A stretch of DNA of 64,000 nucleotides, from contig JAFQCU010000032.1 of the NCBI GenBank assembly GCA_017416285.1, positions 1-64,000 of the forward strand, read 5' to 3'. Origin of the DNA: Clostridia bacterium (GTDB lineage Bacteria; Bacillota; Clostridia; Oscillospirales; Acutalibacteraceae). Positions 41,868 through 50,798 of the stretch are shown here, one piece after another. Numbering within the stretch: position 1 is the stretch's first letter; each line of letters opens with the position of its first letter. The notes under the pieces were generated by a model. The model made no database searches. It saw only the letters and a program-made list of their open reading frames with translations, and was not told where the DNA came from. The position numbers were made by a program, and so were the translations under genes.

Positions 41868-42776
41868 TTGAATAAAAAAATTAATATACATTTTTTGTTT
41901 GTCTTGATTGCCGCTGCTATGTGGGGCGGTGCAGGCATTTTTGTAAGGCTTGCCTCGAACTTTAAAATTCAGGAAATGCAAATTGTGTTTTTTAGGGCGT
42001 TTTTTTCTGCAATTATTCTGGCGGTTATAATACTGTTTAAAAACAAAAGCTTTTTAAAAATCTCTTTAAAGGATATTTGGCTTTTTGCCGCAGCAGGTAT
42101 TTTTAGTATCGTGTTGTTTAATTTTAGCTATTATAAAACAATGGCGCTTACGTCACTTTCGGTGGCGGCTGTGCTTTTATATACTGCGCCGATTTTTGTT
42201 TGTGTTTTGTCGGTTATATTATTTTGTGAAAAAATCACACTTAATAAACTGATAGCGCTTATAATTGCTTTTTTGGGCTGTTGTTTTGTTTCGGGCGTAT
42301 TTTCACAAAGCCACCGCTTAACGCCCACAGCACTGATTTTCGGTCTTTTGACCGGCTTCGGCTATTCACTTTACACAATTTTCAGTCAGATACTCATTAA
42401 TAAGGGGTATAACAGCCTTACGATTACGTTTTATACCTTTTTATTTGCGGCGTTGGGTTCAATACCGTTTATAAACATCAGCAAAACCTTTAGCAATATT
42501 GTGGCAACACCGTTGGGCATTTTTGTAATGCTTTTAATGGCGGTGTTTAATACGGTTATACCTTATCTTTTGTATACGGCAGGGCTTAAGGGCGTGCCAA
42601 CTTCGGTTGCGCCGATTATTGCCACAATCGAGCCGGTGGTAGCCACTGTTGTAAGCGTGGCGGTTTATAAAGAACCGTTTGGTGTAACACATTTTATCGG
42701 TATTGTACTTGTGCTTCTTTCGGTTTTAGTTTTAAATTTGAGGTGTAGGAAAAATGAAAATAAAAGCGAATGCTAA
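41868..42776 (+). CDS. EamA/DMT family transporter
   Basis: 302 residues with ten predicted membrane helices in two EamA repeats (about 7-135 and 150-292). The start is TTG 41868, preceded by GGGTGATG. Typical motifs are AAMWGGAGIFVRLA in helix 1 and PTSVAPIIATIEPVVATVVSVAVYKEP in the second repeat. The exporter substrate is unknown; amino acids or metabolites are usual for the family. It overlaps ispE by 23 bp. Confidence 0.9.
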   Translation: MNKKINIHFLFVLIAAAMWGGAGIFVRLASNFKIQEMQIVFFRAFFSAIILAVIILFKNKSFLKISLKDIWLFAAAGIFSIVLFNFSYYKTMALTSLSVAAVLLYTAPIFVCVLSVILFCEKITLNKLIALIIAFLGCCFVSGVFSQSHRLTPTALIFGLLTGFGYSLYTIFSQILINKGYNSLTITFYTFLFAALGSIPFINISKTFSNIVATPLGIFVMLLMAVFNTVIPYLLYTAGLKGVPTSVAPIIATIEPVVATVVSVAVYKEPFGVTHFIGIVLVLLSVLVLNLRCRKNENKSEC

Positions 42777-43587
42777 AATAAATTTTTCTCTGTCAATTTG
42801 CGGTAAAAGGGAAGACGGTTATCATTTAATTGATACGGTTATGCATTCGGTAAGTCTTTGTGATAATATTTTTATTGAAAAGGCCGAGCATATTTTTGTA
42901 GGTTGCGGCGATATGCCGCAAGAGGAAAACATTGCCTATAAAGCGGCAAAACTCTTTTTTGAAACCACAAAAATGTCGGGTGGCTGTAGGATAGAAATTG
43001 AAAAGCAGATACCTTTAAGCGCAGGTCTTGGTGGCGGCAGTGCAGATGCTGCGGCAGTGCTTTTGGGGCTTAATCGGCTTTATAATGCAAATTTATCATA
43101 TCAAACACTTTGTGATATTGCGGTTAAATTAGGGGCAGATGTTCCGTTCTTTATTACGGGCGGTTGTATGCGAAGTGAGGGTATTGGTGAAATTTTGACT
43201 CCCGCTATTCCGTTAAAAACGGGTTGCATTTTACTCGCCAAAGCCGATTTAAAGCCCTCTACCGCTGAAATGTACCGTCGTCTTGATAAACAGGAAACGG
43301 TTTTGGCTGATACGGCTGCGGTGCTTAAAGCCATTGAAAATAACGATTTGGCTTCCTTGCGGGAAAATTCGTATAACGCTTTTGAAACTGTGTGGCCGCA
43401 AAGCAATGTAAAAGCACAGCTTTTAAAAACTGATGCGGCCTTGGTTGCTTTAACAGGAAGCGGACCCACTTGGTTTGCGGTTTATGATAATATCGAAAAA
43501 GCCGAAGTGGCAAAAAATGCTTTAAAGGAAAATGAAATTCCTTGTTGGATATGTCATCCTTGCGAAACAGCAATCGAATTTGAATAA
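42754..43587 (+). CDS. ispE: 4-diphosphocytidyl-2-C-methyl-D-erythritol kinase
   Basis: 277 residues of the GHMP kinase superfamily. KANAKINFSLSICGKREDGYH is the substrate-side signature, PLSAGLGGGSADAAA the ATP loop, and ALTGSGPTWFAVY the C-terminal GHMP motif. It catalyses the ATP step of the MEP isoprenoid pathway, which implies that the organism makes isoprenoids by MEP. The start lies inside the end of the EamA gene. Confidence 0.95.
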   Translation: MKIKANAKINFSLSICGKREDGYHLIDTVMHSVSLCDNIFIEKAEHIFVGCGDMPQEENIAYKAAKLFFETTKMSGGCRIEIEKQIPLSAGLGGGSADAAAVLLGLNRLYNANLSYQTLCDIAVKLGADVPFFITGGCMRSEGIGEILTPAIPLKTGCILLAKADLKPSTAEMYRRLDKQETVLADTAAVLKAIENNDLASLRENSYNAFETVWPQSNVKAQLLKTDAALVALTGSGPTWFAVYDNIEKAEVAKNALKENEIPCWICHPCETAIEFE

Positions 43588-43592
43588 AATTT

Positions 43593-43639
43593 AAAGCTTC
43601 TGTCAATATTCTGGGTAACCGAATATTAAAAGGAGCTTT
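43593..43639 (+). promoter_or_regulatory. Hairpin sequestering the spoIIR Shine-Dalgarno
   Basis: An outer 9 bp stem, AAAGCTTCT (43593-43601) with AGGAGCTTT (43631-43639), encloses AATATTC (43605-43611) / GAATATT (43621-43627). The AAGGAG ribosome binding site lies in the 3' arm, 4 nt before the ATG at 43643. Confidence 0.6.
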
Positions 43640-43642
43640 ATT

Positions 43643-44242
43643 ATGAAAAGAAGAATACATTTATCAATCTGTTTTGGGCTTATTTGTGCGATAATGCTTT
43701 CCCTGTCGCATTTTTCTGCCGCTTGTGATGATTTAAGGCAAAATGTTTTGCGGTTACATATAATCGCCAATTCCGACAGCGAGGCTGACCAAGCGCTGAA
43801 AATTATGATAAGGGATGAAATTCTTAAAAATACTGATGGAATTTTCAGCGATGCGGATAATCTTGAAAAAGCGCAGAGCAGCGTTGTAAATAATCTTGGC
43901 ACGTTTGAAAAAATCGCAAATGAGGTCATAAAGCAAAACGGTTTTAATTATAAGGCGGTTGCCACCTTTGGTGCAAGCGATTTTAATACCCGTTATTATG
44001 ATGATTTTGCTTTGCCTGCGGGAGAATACCAGTCACTAATAATTACGTTGGGTGACGGGAAAGGCAAAAATTGGTGGTGTGTGGTTTATCCGACAGTTTG
44101 TATTCCTGCAGCTTCAAAAGGTAAGCTTGAAGACAGCGTAAAGAGTGAATCTGCACAGATTGCAAGGGGTTCAAAACGTTTTGTTATGCGGTTTAAAACG
44201 GTTGAAGTTTATGAAAAAATAAAAAAATTGATAAATCGATAA
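43643..44242 (+). CDS. spoIIR: Stage II sporulation protein R
   Basis: 199 residues. A signal peptide (1-25) is followed by the hallmark [26 protein letters not shown] and [23 protein letters not shown]. SpoIIR is made in the forespore, secreted into the intermembrane space and triggers SpoIIGA to process pro-sigma-E; both partners are encoded at about 30 kb. [13 protein letters not shown] is the second conserved block. Its ribosome binding site lies in a hairpin. Confidence 0.95.
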   Translation: MKRRIHLSICFGLICAIMLSLSHFSAACDDLRQNVLRLHIIANSDSEADQALKIMIRDEILKNTDGIFSDADNLEKAQSSVVNNLGTFEKIANEVIKQNGFNYKAVATFGASDFNTRYYDDFALPAGEYQSLIITLGDGKGKNWWCVVYPTVCIPAASKGKLEDSVKSESAQIARGSKRFVMRFKTVEVYEKIKKLINR

Positions 44243-44249
44243 AAAATAC

Positions 44250-44278
44250 TTGCATTTTGAATTATTTTGTGATATTAT
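44250..44278 (+). promoter_or_regulatory. Promoter of rpmE
   Basis: TTGCAT (44250-44255), 17 nt, TATTAT (44273-44278). Confidence 0.65.
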
Positions 44279-44312
44279 AATTTGGCTATCGTTATGGAAG
44301 GGAGTGACCAAG

Positions 44313-44516
44313 ATGAAACAAGGAATTCATCCTGAGTATGAAAAGGTAACAGTTAAATGCGCTTGTGGTGCTGAGTTCGAAACTCGTTCCACTAAAAAGG
44401 ATATCCGTTTGGATATTTGCTCTAAATGTCATCCGTTTTTTACCGGTAAGCAAAAATTGGTAGATACCGGCGGACGTGTTGATAGATTTAACAAGCGTTT
44501 CAATATTAATAAATAA
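44313..44516 (+). CDS. rpmE: 50S ribosomal protein L31, zinc-binding form
   Basis: 67 residues from ATG 44313, preceded by GGAAGGGAGTG; the longer upstream frame is not the gene. [19 protein letters not shown] and the CSKCHPF motif give four cysteines (16, 18, 36, 39), so this is the zinc-containing C+ form. It sits at the surface of the large subunit. It forms a single-gene unit with its own promoter and terminator. Confidence 0.97.
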   Translation: MKQGIHPEYEKVTVKCACGAEFETRSTKKDIRLDICSKCHPFFTGKQKLVDTGGRVDRFNKRFNINK

Positions 44517-44528
44517 TTTACCTTTATT

Positions 44529-44563
44529 TCCGCAACTGCCTAAACAGGCGGCTGCGGATTTTT
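44529..44563 (+). terminator. Terminator of rpmE
   Basis: TCCGCA (44529-44534) pairs with TGCGGA (44553-44558), with inner GCCT/AGGC, followed by Ts. Confidence 0.85.
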
Positions 44564-44601
44564 CTTTATGTTATGTTTAAACCTAAAACGAGGTGAATAT
44601 A

Positions 44602-45372
44602 ATGGCCAAAACAAGCTGCAGCTGTGTTCCAAAGGCTGAAAAGCCGCCCGTATCTCCATTAAGAAAAAAATACATAGTAAGGCTTATTTGCAGATGTGTT
44701 ATTTTTCTTGCTTGTGTGGCGGTTTTTTTCTTTAAGCCGGAGGAATTTGAAATTCTTAACGGTTTTAATTTTTTTAAAAGGTTTTCGGTTTTTCATATTT
44801 TATGGGCGGTCTGGCTTTTTGATATGATATGTCAGTTTATACCTATTAAAAATCAATTTTCTTTAGGTTCGCAAAAGCTGTTTAAACAGCATTTTCGCCC
44901 AATACGTGAAAAGATAAACCGTGCGGCGCTTAAAAAGCATATCGCCACCACAACCGGACTAGCGGGTGTGGTTATGCTTTTGTGGGCAGCGTTAATTGCC
45001 GCAATCGGACTTCTTTATTTCTTTGACGTTATTGGAAAGGAAATTTTGCTGTTATTTTCGGTTGCTTTTTACGTTTGCGATTTAATTTGTGTTTTAATAT
45101 GGTGCCCGTTCAGATTAATTCTTAAAAACCGTTGCTGTACCACCTGCCGTATTTTTAACTGGGACCATTTTATGATGTTTAGTCCGCTGATTTTTGCGGT
45201 TGGCTTTTACGGTTGGTCATTATTTGCAATATCCCTTGTGATAATGCTTGTGTGGGAGCTTTCGATAATTATATATCCCGAACGTTTTTGGGAATTTTCC
45301 AACGATGCGCTAAAATGCGCTAATTGCACAGATAAGCTGTGCACACAGTATTGCCAAAGACTAAGAAAATAA
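44602..45372 (+). CDS. Polytopic membrane protein with cysteine clusters, unknown function
   Basis: 256 residues from ATG 44602, preceded by GAGGTG. About five or six membrane spans (roughly 27-45, 62-80, 120-145, 150-172, 190-222). Three cysteine groups stand out: SCSC near the N-terminus, NRCCTTCRIFNW in a loop after the fourth span, and the C-terminal CANCTDKLCTQYC, which has a CxxCx4CxxxC spacing like a metal or iron-sulfur site. I do not recognise the family. It is followed by the YigZ-type gene. Confidence 0.75.
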   Translation: MAKTSCSCVPKAEKPPVSPLRKKYIVRLICRCVIFLACVAVFFFKPEEFEILNGFNFFKRFSVFHILWAVWLFDMICQFIPIKNQFSLGSQKLFKQHFRPIREKINRAALKKHIATTTGLAGVVMLLWAALIAAIGLLYFFDVIGKEILLLFSVAFYVCDLICVLIWCPFRLILKNRCCTTCRIFNWDHFMMFSPLIFAVGFYGWSLFAISLVIMLVWELSIIIYPERFWEFSNDALKCANCTDKLCTQYCQRLRK

Positions 45373-45394
45373 TGTTATAAGTGTGGTGTGAAAA

Positions 45395-46021
45395 TTGAGT
45401 TATCAGACCGTTTTTAAGCGTAATGAAAGTGAATACGTCGAAAAACGCTCACGTTTTATTGCAACTCTTTGCCATTGTGAAACCGAGGATGAGGCAAACA
45501 CCTTTGTTAAAGAAATGAAAGCTAAATATTGGGATGCAAGACACAACGTTTACGCATATTCGGTTGAAGGTGGTCGTATGTGCCGCTTTTCTGATGACGG
45601 CGAACCTCACGGAACGGCAGGCAAGCCAATGCTTGACTGTATTCAGGGCAGCGGCATTACCAATATTGCGGTTGTTGTTACACGCTATTTTGGTGGAATT
45701 CTGCTTGGCACAGGCGGTTTGGTAAGAGCATATTCCAAAGCAACACAGGACGTGTTAAATTCAGCCGAGGTTTATTTAATGCTTCCCGGAACGGCTTGTG
45801 AAATTGTTTGTGAATACTACGATTTAACCCTTATTCAAAAGCTTATTGAAAATTGTGACGGTGAAATTAAAAATACCGAATACACAGATAAAATCACAAT
45901 TTCATTTATTTTAAAGGATGAGTTTTGTGATGATTTTAAAGAAAAATTGCGTGAAACCTTTTCCGCAAGGCTGAAAATGGAAGAAAAAAGCAAAATTTTA
46001 TTGCCTTTTTTGAAAAAATAA
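45395..46021 (+). CDS. YigZ/IMPACT family protein
   Basis: 208 residues. The IMPACT N-domain carries KRSRFIATLCHCETEDEA and DARHNVYAYSV, then the signature RFSDDGEPHGTAGKPML and VVTRYFGGILLGTGGLVRAYS. The C-terminal DUF1949 domain follows from about residue 140. The start is TTG 45395. The family may bind RNA or ribosomes (the eukaryotic relative inhibits GCN2), and the bacterial function is not settled. Confidence 0.93.
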   Translation: MSYQTVFKRNESEYVEKRSRFIATLCHCETEDEANTFVKEMKAKYWDARHNVYAYSVEGGRMCRFSDDGEPHGTAGKPMLDCIQGSGITNIAVVVTRYFGGILLGTGGLVRAYSKATQDVLNSAEVYLMLPGTACEIVCEYYDLTLIQKLIENCDGEIKNTEYTDKITISFILKDEFCDDFKEKLRETFSARLKMEEKSKILLPFLKK

Positions 46022-46070
46022 AGGAATTCACAATTTTTTTGCTAATATTATTACATAGGAGGCGAATAAT

Positions 46071-47069
46071 GTGGAATGTGCAAGAATTATAACTGAAAAT
46101 AATGAAAAATTATTACTTTGCGAAAATGCTACCTTGAGTATTAACTCAAAGGGAAGAAAGCGTGAAGAGGAAAAATGTTCCCTTCGTACAGATTTTCAGC
46201 GTGACAGGGACCGTATAATACACTCTAAGGCTTTCAGACGTTTAAAGCATAAGACACAGGTGTTTTTAGCGCCCGAATCTGACCATTATCGCACACGCTT
46301 GACCCACACGCTTGAGGTTTCACAGATAGCTCGTACAGTGGCTCGTGCACTACGCTTAAATGAGGATTTGACCGAAGCTATTGCACTTGGACACGATTTG
46401 GGTCACACCCCGTTTGGCCATGCCGGTGAAAGAGCGCTTAACGACATTATGCCTTTTGATTTTACACACTTTGAACAAAGCGTTCGTGTGTGCGAGCATC
46501 TTGAAAAAGAGGGCAGGGGTCTTAACCTTACCTATGAGGTGCTGGACGGTATTGAGCGTCACACTAAAGGTGAGTGGGCACACACGCTTGAGGGTAAGCT
46601 TGTAAGGTTTGCAGACCGCATTGCTTACATAAATCACGATATTGACGATGCGGTGCGTGCGGGTGTAATTTCTAATGAAGATATACCGAAGGAAATACGT
46701 GACGCTTTGGGTCATACCAAAACCCAAAGGATTACAACACTTCTCAATTCGATCGTTAAAAACGGAAGTCAGGACATTGTAATGGATGAGGAAATCTTTG
46801 ACTATTACAACGAGCTTCACGAGTTTTTATATGAAAGAGTTTATCGCAACCCTGTTGCCAAGGCCGAAGAAAGCAAGGTTTTAGGCATTGTTGAGGGTAT
46901 TTACAAATATTTTAAAGAGCATCCCGAAAAATTGGGTGTTGAATATCAGGCAATCTTGAAAAGGGACGGTATCGACCGTGCAATATGTGATTATATCGCA
47001 GGTATGACCGACCATTATGCCGTAACGGTTTATTCAAATATTTATATACCCAAGGGTTGGTCAATTTAA
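46071..47069 (+). CDS. dgt: Deoxyguanosinetriphosphate triphosphohydrolase-like HD protein
   Basis: 332 residues from GTG 46071, after AGGAGGCG; the nearby ATG is out of frame. RTDFQRDRDRIIHSKAFRRLKHKTQVF is the dGTPase signature, and the HD site is HTLEVSQ plus GHDLGHTPFGHAGE. It hydrolyses dNTPs to nucleoside and triphosphate. It lies just upstream of dnaG and rpoD, a common arrangement that ties it to the replication and primase operon. Confidence 0.93.
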   Translation: MECARIITENNEKLLLCENATLSINSKGRKREEEKCSLRTDFQRDRDRIIHSKAFRRLKHKTQVFLAPESDHYRTRLTHTLEVSQIARTVARALRLNEDLTEAIALGHDLGHTPFGHAGERALNDIMPFDFTHFEQSVRVCEHLEKEGRGLNLTYEVLDGIERHTKGEWAHTLEGKLVRFADRIAYINHDIDDAVRAGVISNEDIPKEIRDALGHTKTQRITTLLNSIVKNGSQDIVMDEEIFDYYNELHEFLYERVYRNPVAKAEESKVLGIVEGIYKYFKEHPEKLGVEYQAILKRDGIDRAICDYIAGMTDHYAVTVYSNIYIPKGWSI

Positions 47070-47099
47070 TTTTAATTTAAAGGAAAGGACGGTGTTTTT

Positions 47100-48863
47100 A
47101 TGGCAATACCTGAAGAGGTTATAAACGAAATAAAATACAGAAATGATATTGAAACTGTTATTTCGCAGTATTCTGTTTTAAAGCGCAGAGGTAAAAATCT
47201 TGTTGGTCTTTGCCCGTTCCATAGTGAAAAAACTCCGTCTTTTACGGTTTACCCCGAAAATGGCTCGTTTTATTGCTTTGGCTGTGGTGTCGGCGGTGAC
47301 GTTATTACCTTTACAGGTTTAATAGAAAATCTTGATTACGTTGAATCAATAAAGCTTTTGGCTGAACGCAGTAATATTCAATTACCGCAAGACGGTTACG
47401 ACAATAGCTTTCAAAAGGTAAAAAATACGGTTTATGATATTAACCGTGAAACAGCAAGATTTTTTCATAATTATTTAATGAGTGATGAGGGTAAGTGGGC
47501 GCTTGAATATTACCAAAAGCGTGGGCTTTCGCTTAAAACCATAAAGCATTTTGGTTTGGGCGCCGCACCTGACAGCTGGGATGCACTTATAAATCATCTT
47601 AAGTCAAAAGGCTTTACTATAAGTGATATGGTGACTGCAAACGTTGTGGGTGTTAGTCAGCGTGGCAGTTATTATGACCGTTTCAGAAAACGTGCAATGT
47701 TCCCGATTATTAATATACGGGGTAACATTGTCGGCTTTAGCGGACGAGCTATGCCGGGTGATGATAAACAAGGCGGAAAGTACGTTAATACCGCTGATAC
47801 GCCGGTTTATAAAAAGAGTGAAAACCTTTTCGGCATAAATTATGCCAAAAACTTTTGCAGTGAGCAGATGATTTTGGTTGAGGGGAATATGGACGTAATT
47901 TCGCTTCATCAAGCGGGCTTTGAAAACGTTGTTGCACCCTTGGGAACGGCATTTACTACCGAACAGGCGAATTTAATTGCACGCTATACAAAAGAAATTG
48001 TTTTAATGCTTGATGCCGATGCGGCAGGGCAAAAGGCAATCAGGCGTGCGGAAGAAATTTTACGTAATACAGGGCTTACGGTTAGGGTTGTTTCAATACC
48101 CAACGGCAAAGACCCTGACGAATACATTAAAACGCAAGGTCCTGAACGCTTTAAGGCGCTTTTAGAGGGTGCGGTAAGCAATATGGAATATAAATTGCTT
48201 ATGGCGGCACAGGGGCTTGATTTAACAAATGACGACGGGCGTCTTAAATATCTTAATATTTCTGCCGAGATTATCGCCGCTACCGATGACGTTATGGAAC
48301 GTGATATCTACATTGGCAGATTGTGCGATAAATACGGTGTTTCCCGCACCGCCTTTACTGCAAAGGTGGACGAGTTCCGCAAAAAGAATATTCGGGCTGT
48401 TAAAAAGGCGGAAATTAACGATGTTATTCATCCGAAATTTTCAAAGGATGACGTTAATCCCGAAAGACGAAATTCCGTAAAGGGTACCGCTGCGGAAGAA
48501 ACTGTTATTTCTATATTGTGGCAGCACCCCGATTTTTACGGTGAGATTAAGGAAACCCTTACCCCCGATAAAATGGTAACCTCGCTTAACCGCCGAATTT
48601 ACGAAATTATGTGTGAGGCATTGTCTGAAAGCCGTGCACTTGATATTTCATTATTTGCACAAAAGCTTTTACCTGCCGAAGTGGGGCATCTTGTAATACT
48701 ACAAAATGCCGACAAGGGCGGAAATGTGCCCAAAACCGTATTAAAAGACTGTGTTAAGGTAATATTAGAAGAAAAAGAACGCCTTAATACGCAGAATTCT
48801 GCCGAAGCTTCGGTTGAGGATTGGGCAGCACAGCTTCAAAGCATTATTGACAAGAAAAAATGA
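47100..48863 (+). CDS. dnaG: DNA primase
   Basis: 587 residues. The CHC2 zinc domain has Cys38, His41, Cys59 and Cys62. The RNA polymerase domain has [13 protein letters not shown], the TOPRIM Glu in VEGNMDVI and the DADAAGQKA acidic motif. The C-terminal helicase-binding region starts near residue 430. It makes RNA primers for replication. The stop overlaps the leader codons of rpoD in the classical dnaG-rpoD operon. Confidence 0.97.
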   Translation: MAIPEEVINEIKYRNDIETVISQYSVLKRRGKNLVGLCPFHSEKTPSFTVYPENGSFYCFGCGVGGDVITFTGLIENLDYVESIKLLAERSNIQLPQDGYDNSFQKVKNTVYDINRETARFFHNYLMSDEGKWALEYYQKRGLSLKTIKHFGLGAAPDSWDALINHLKSKGFTISDMVTANVVGVSQRGSYYDRFRKRAMFPIINIRGNIVGFSGRAMPGDDKQGGKYVNTADTPVYKKSENLFGINYAKNFCSEQMILVEGNMDVISLHQAGFENVVAPLGTAFTTEQANLIARYTKEIVLMLDADAAGQKAIRRAEEILRNTGLTVRVVSIPNGKDPDEYIKTQGPERFKALLEGAVSNMEYKLLMAAQGLDLTNDDGRLKYLNISAEIIAATDDVMERDIYIGRLCDKYGVSRTAFTAKVDEFRKKNIRAVKKAEINDVIHPKFSKDDVNPERRNSVKGTAAEETVISILWQHPDFYGEIKETLTPDKMVTSLNRRIYEIMCEALSESRALDISLFAQKLLPAEVGHLVILQNADKGGNVPKTVLKDCVKVILEEKERLNTQNSAEASVEDWAAQLQSIIDKKK

Positions 48864-48880
48864 AGGAGAATTTGAAAATT

Positions 48881-49936
48881 ATGGCTAAGACAAAAAAGGA
48901 AGACAAATTACTTAATACCGATATTGAGGAAATGGAAGCCGCAGAAGAAAGTATACACGATATTGAAAATGCTCCCGATGATTTGGACGAGCTTTTTTCA
49001 GAGCCAACCGTTTTAGACCTCGACTTTGATGAAGAACCTACCGAAGAACAGCTTAAAGAGGTTGACGTCGACGTTGATGCCATTACGGATGATGATTCTA
49101 ATTTTGATAATATATCATTGGATGACCCTGTTAAGGTTTACCTTCGTGAAATTGGCCGTGTTCCGCTTTTGTCTTCTGATGAGGAAATCGAGCTTGCGGT
49201 TAAAATCAGCGAGGGCAGTGAATATGCTAAACAGCGTCTTACCGAAGCAAACCTTCGTCTTGTTGTAAGTATTGCTAAAAAATACGTTGGTCGTGGTATG
49301 TACTTCCTTGATTTAATTCAAGAGGGTAACGTTGGTCTTATTAAAGCTGTTGACAAATTTGACTATACAAAGGGCTTTAAGTTCTCTACCTATGCAACCT
49401 GGTGGATAAGACAGGCTATTACCCGTGCTATTGCCGACCAAGCAAGAACAATTCGTATCCCTGTTCATATGGTTGAAACTATTAACCGCTTAAAGAAGAT
49501 TCAAAGTCAGCTTTTGCATGAAAACGGTTCAGAACCTAGTGAAGAGCTTATTGCTGAAAAGATGGAGCTTCCGGTTGAGCGTGTACGTGAAATTATGCGT
49601 GTCGCACAGGAGCCCGTTTCAATGGAAACTCCCATTGGTCCTGAAGAGGATTCACGTCTTATGGACTTTATCCGTGATGAGGATGCTTTAGCACCTGATG
49701 AAGCTGCTTTAAAGACAATTACAAACGAAGATATTGACGGTGTATTAAAAACCCTTACCCCTCGTGAAGAGGCTGTTATTCGTTTGCGTTTCGGTCTTAT
49801 GGATGGCAGATGCCACACTTTGGAAGAGGTTGGCTCTGAATTTAACGTTACCAGAGAGCGTATCCGCCAGATTGAAGCCAAGGCTTTAAGAAAGCTTCGT
49901 CACCCTGTAAGAAGCAACAAATTTAAGGATAGATAG
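48881..49936 (+). CDS. rpoD: Principal RNA polymerase sigma factor (sigma-A)
   Basis: 351 residues from ATG 48881, chosen over the in-frame ATG at 48860 because GGAG lies between them. An acidic N-terminus (1-80) precedes region 1.2 ([16 protein letters not shown]), region 2 ([50 protein letters not shown]), region 3 and region 4 ([27 protein letters not shown]). This housekeeping factor recognises the TTGACA/TATAAT promoters seen throughout the window. Confidence 0.97.
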   Translation: MAKTKKEDKLLNTDIEEMEAAEESIHDIENAPDDLDELFSEPTVLDLDFDEEPTEEQLKEVDVDVDAITDDDSNFDNISLDDPVKVYLREIGRVPLLSSDEEIELAVKISEGSEYAKQRLTEANLRLVVSIAKKYVGRGMYFLDLIQEGNVGLIKAVDKFDYTKGFKFSTYATWWIRQAITRAIADQARTIRIPVHMVETINRLKKIQSQLLHENGSEPSEELIAEKMELPVERVREIMRVAQEPVSMETPIGPEEDSRLMDFIRDEDALAPDEAALKTITNEDIDGVLKTLTPREEAVIRLRFGLMDGRCHTLEEVGSEFNVTRERIRQIEAKALRKLRHPVRSNKFKDR

Positions 49937-49947
49937 GAATAATCATA

Positions 49948-50193
49948 ATGAAGCTTTCATATAAAACTAATGGGGTTTGTTCTAGGACAATCACTGCCGA
50001 TATTGAAAATGGCAAGGTTTATAATCTGCGCTTTGAGGGTGGCTGTAATGGTAATACCAAGGGTATTTCGGCGCTTGTTGAAGGTATGACGGTTGAGGAA
50101 GTTATAAGCCGTCTTGAAGGTATAAGATGCGGCTTTAAGGGCACCTCTTGTCCCGACCAGTTAGCACAAGCCCTTAAAAGCATAAAATCGTGA
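49948..50193 (+). CDS. TSCPD domain protein (TIGR03905 type)
   Basis: 81 residues. YKTNGVCSRTITADIENGKV, the FEGGCNGNTKGIS block and the GTSCPDQLAQAL end contain the TSCPD motif. The family is related to the C-terminal domain of some ribonucleotide reductases and of uncharacterised iron or zinc proteins. Its role alone is not known. 11 bp after rpoD, so it probably shares its transcript. Confidence 0.88.
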   Translation: MKLSYKTNGVCSRTITADIENGKVYNLRFEGGCNGNTKGISALVEGMTVEEVISRLEGIRCGFKGTSCPDQLAQALKSIKS

Positions 50194-50212
50194 TAAAAAA
50201 GGAATGATTTAA

Positions 50213-50749
50213 TTGTTTTTGGATGAAGACATTAAAATCGTAGGCGACAAGCCGTCTTTAGACGTAAAGAAAAATTTAAGTAATCCCGCTACGGGCGCAA
50301 AGGTCTCTGCAGAAGTTCAGAAAAAAGCCGAGCAGTGGGGTAGGGACGTTGCGCTTGAATTTATTGCCGATGCGAATGAAAATCCGCCTTCGGAGGAAAT
50401 CGGCAACGATATTTTAATTCAGCGCAGATTGTTAATTTCGTTTACTGCAACTGTCGGTTTTGAGGAATTTGCACCGGATGACACCGTTACGGGTATTGCG
50501 CAAAAAAGCTTTCTCGACACCTTAAAGGAAAAGGATGAAGAACTTTATAAAACCTCTGCCGATACGGGCGCATTTTCCTTTTATTATCTTGTTTTCCGCC
50601 GTGGGTTTGACCTTGAAAGGCGTATGGGACAGACCTTTGCTATGCTTTGCTCACACGATGGCGACCCCATTTATCAAGAGCTTGGTGAAGCACTTTACTG
50701 CTGGTTCTTATCGGTGGTTAAAAAATCGGCCGAAGGGCTTAATATTTAA
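50213..50749 (+). CDS. Conserved-looking cytoplasmic protein, unknown function
   Basis: 178 residues from TTG 50213, with AAAGGA upstream. No membrane span or signal peptide. The sequence is mostly helical (SAEVQKKAEQWGRDVALEFIADANE, then FSFYYLVFRRGFDLERRMGQTFAMLC), with a conserved-looking HDGDPIYQELGEALYCWFL end. I do not recognise a family. It follows the TSCPD gene by 19 bp, at the end of the dgt-dnaG-rpoD run, and is closed by a terminator-like hairpin. Confidence 0.75.
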   Translation: MFLDEDIKIVGDKPSLDVKKNLSNPATGAKVSAEVQKKAEQWGRDVALEFIADANENPPSEEIGNDILIQRRLLISFTATVGFEEFAPDDTVTGIAQKSFLDTLKEKDEELYKTSADTGAFSFYYLVFRRGFDLERRMGQTFAMLCSHDGDPIYQELGEALYCWFLSVVKKSAEGLNI

Positions 50750-50755
50750 ACATAT

Positions 50756-50798
50756 AACATCCTTTTGTTTCATAATTTGAAATGAAAGGATGTTTTTT
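50756..50798 (+). terminator. Terminator-like hairpin overlapping the amidase ribosome binding site
   Basis: AACATCCTTT (50756-50765) with AAAGGATGTT (50785-50794), plus inner TTTCA/TGAAA (50768-50772 / 50778-50782) and a T run to 50798. The AAAGGA Shine-Dalgarno of the next gene is in the 3' arm and its ATG (50799) follows the T run directly. Confidence 0.75.
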
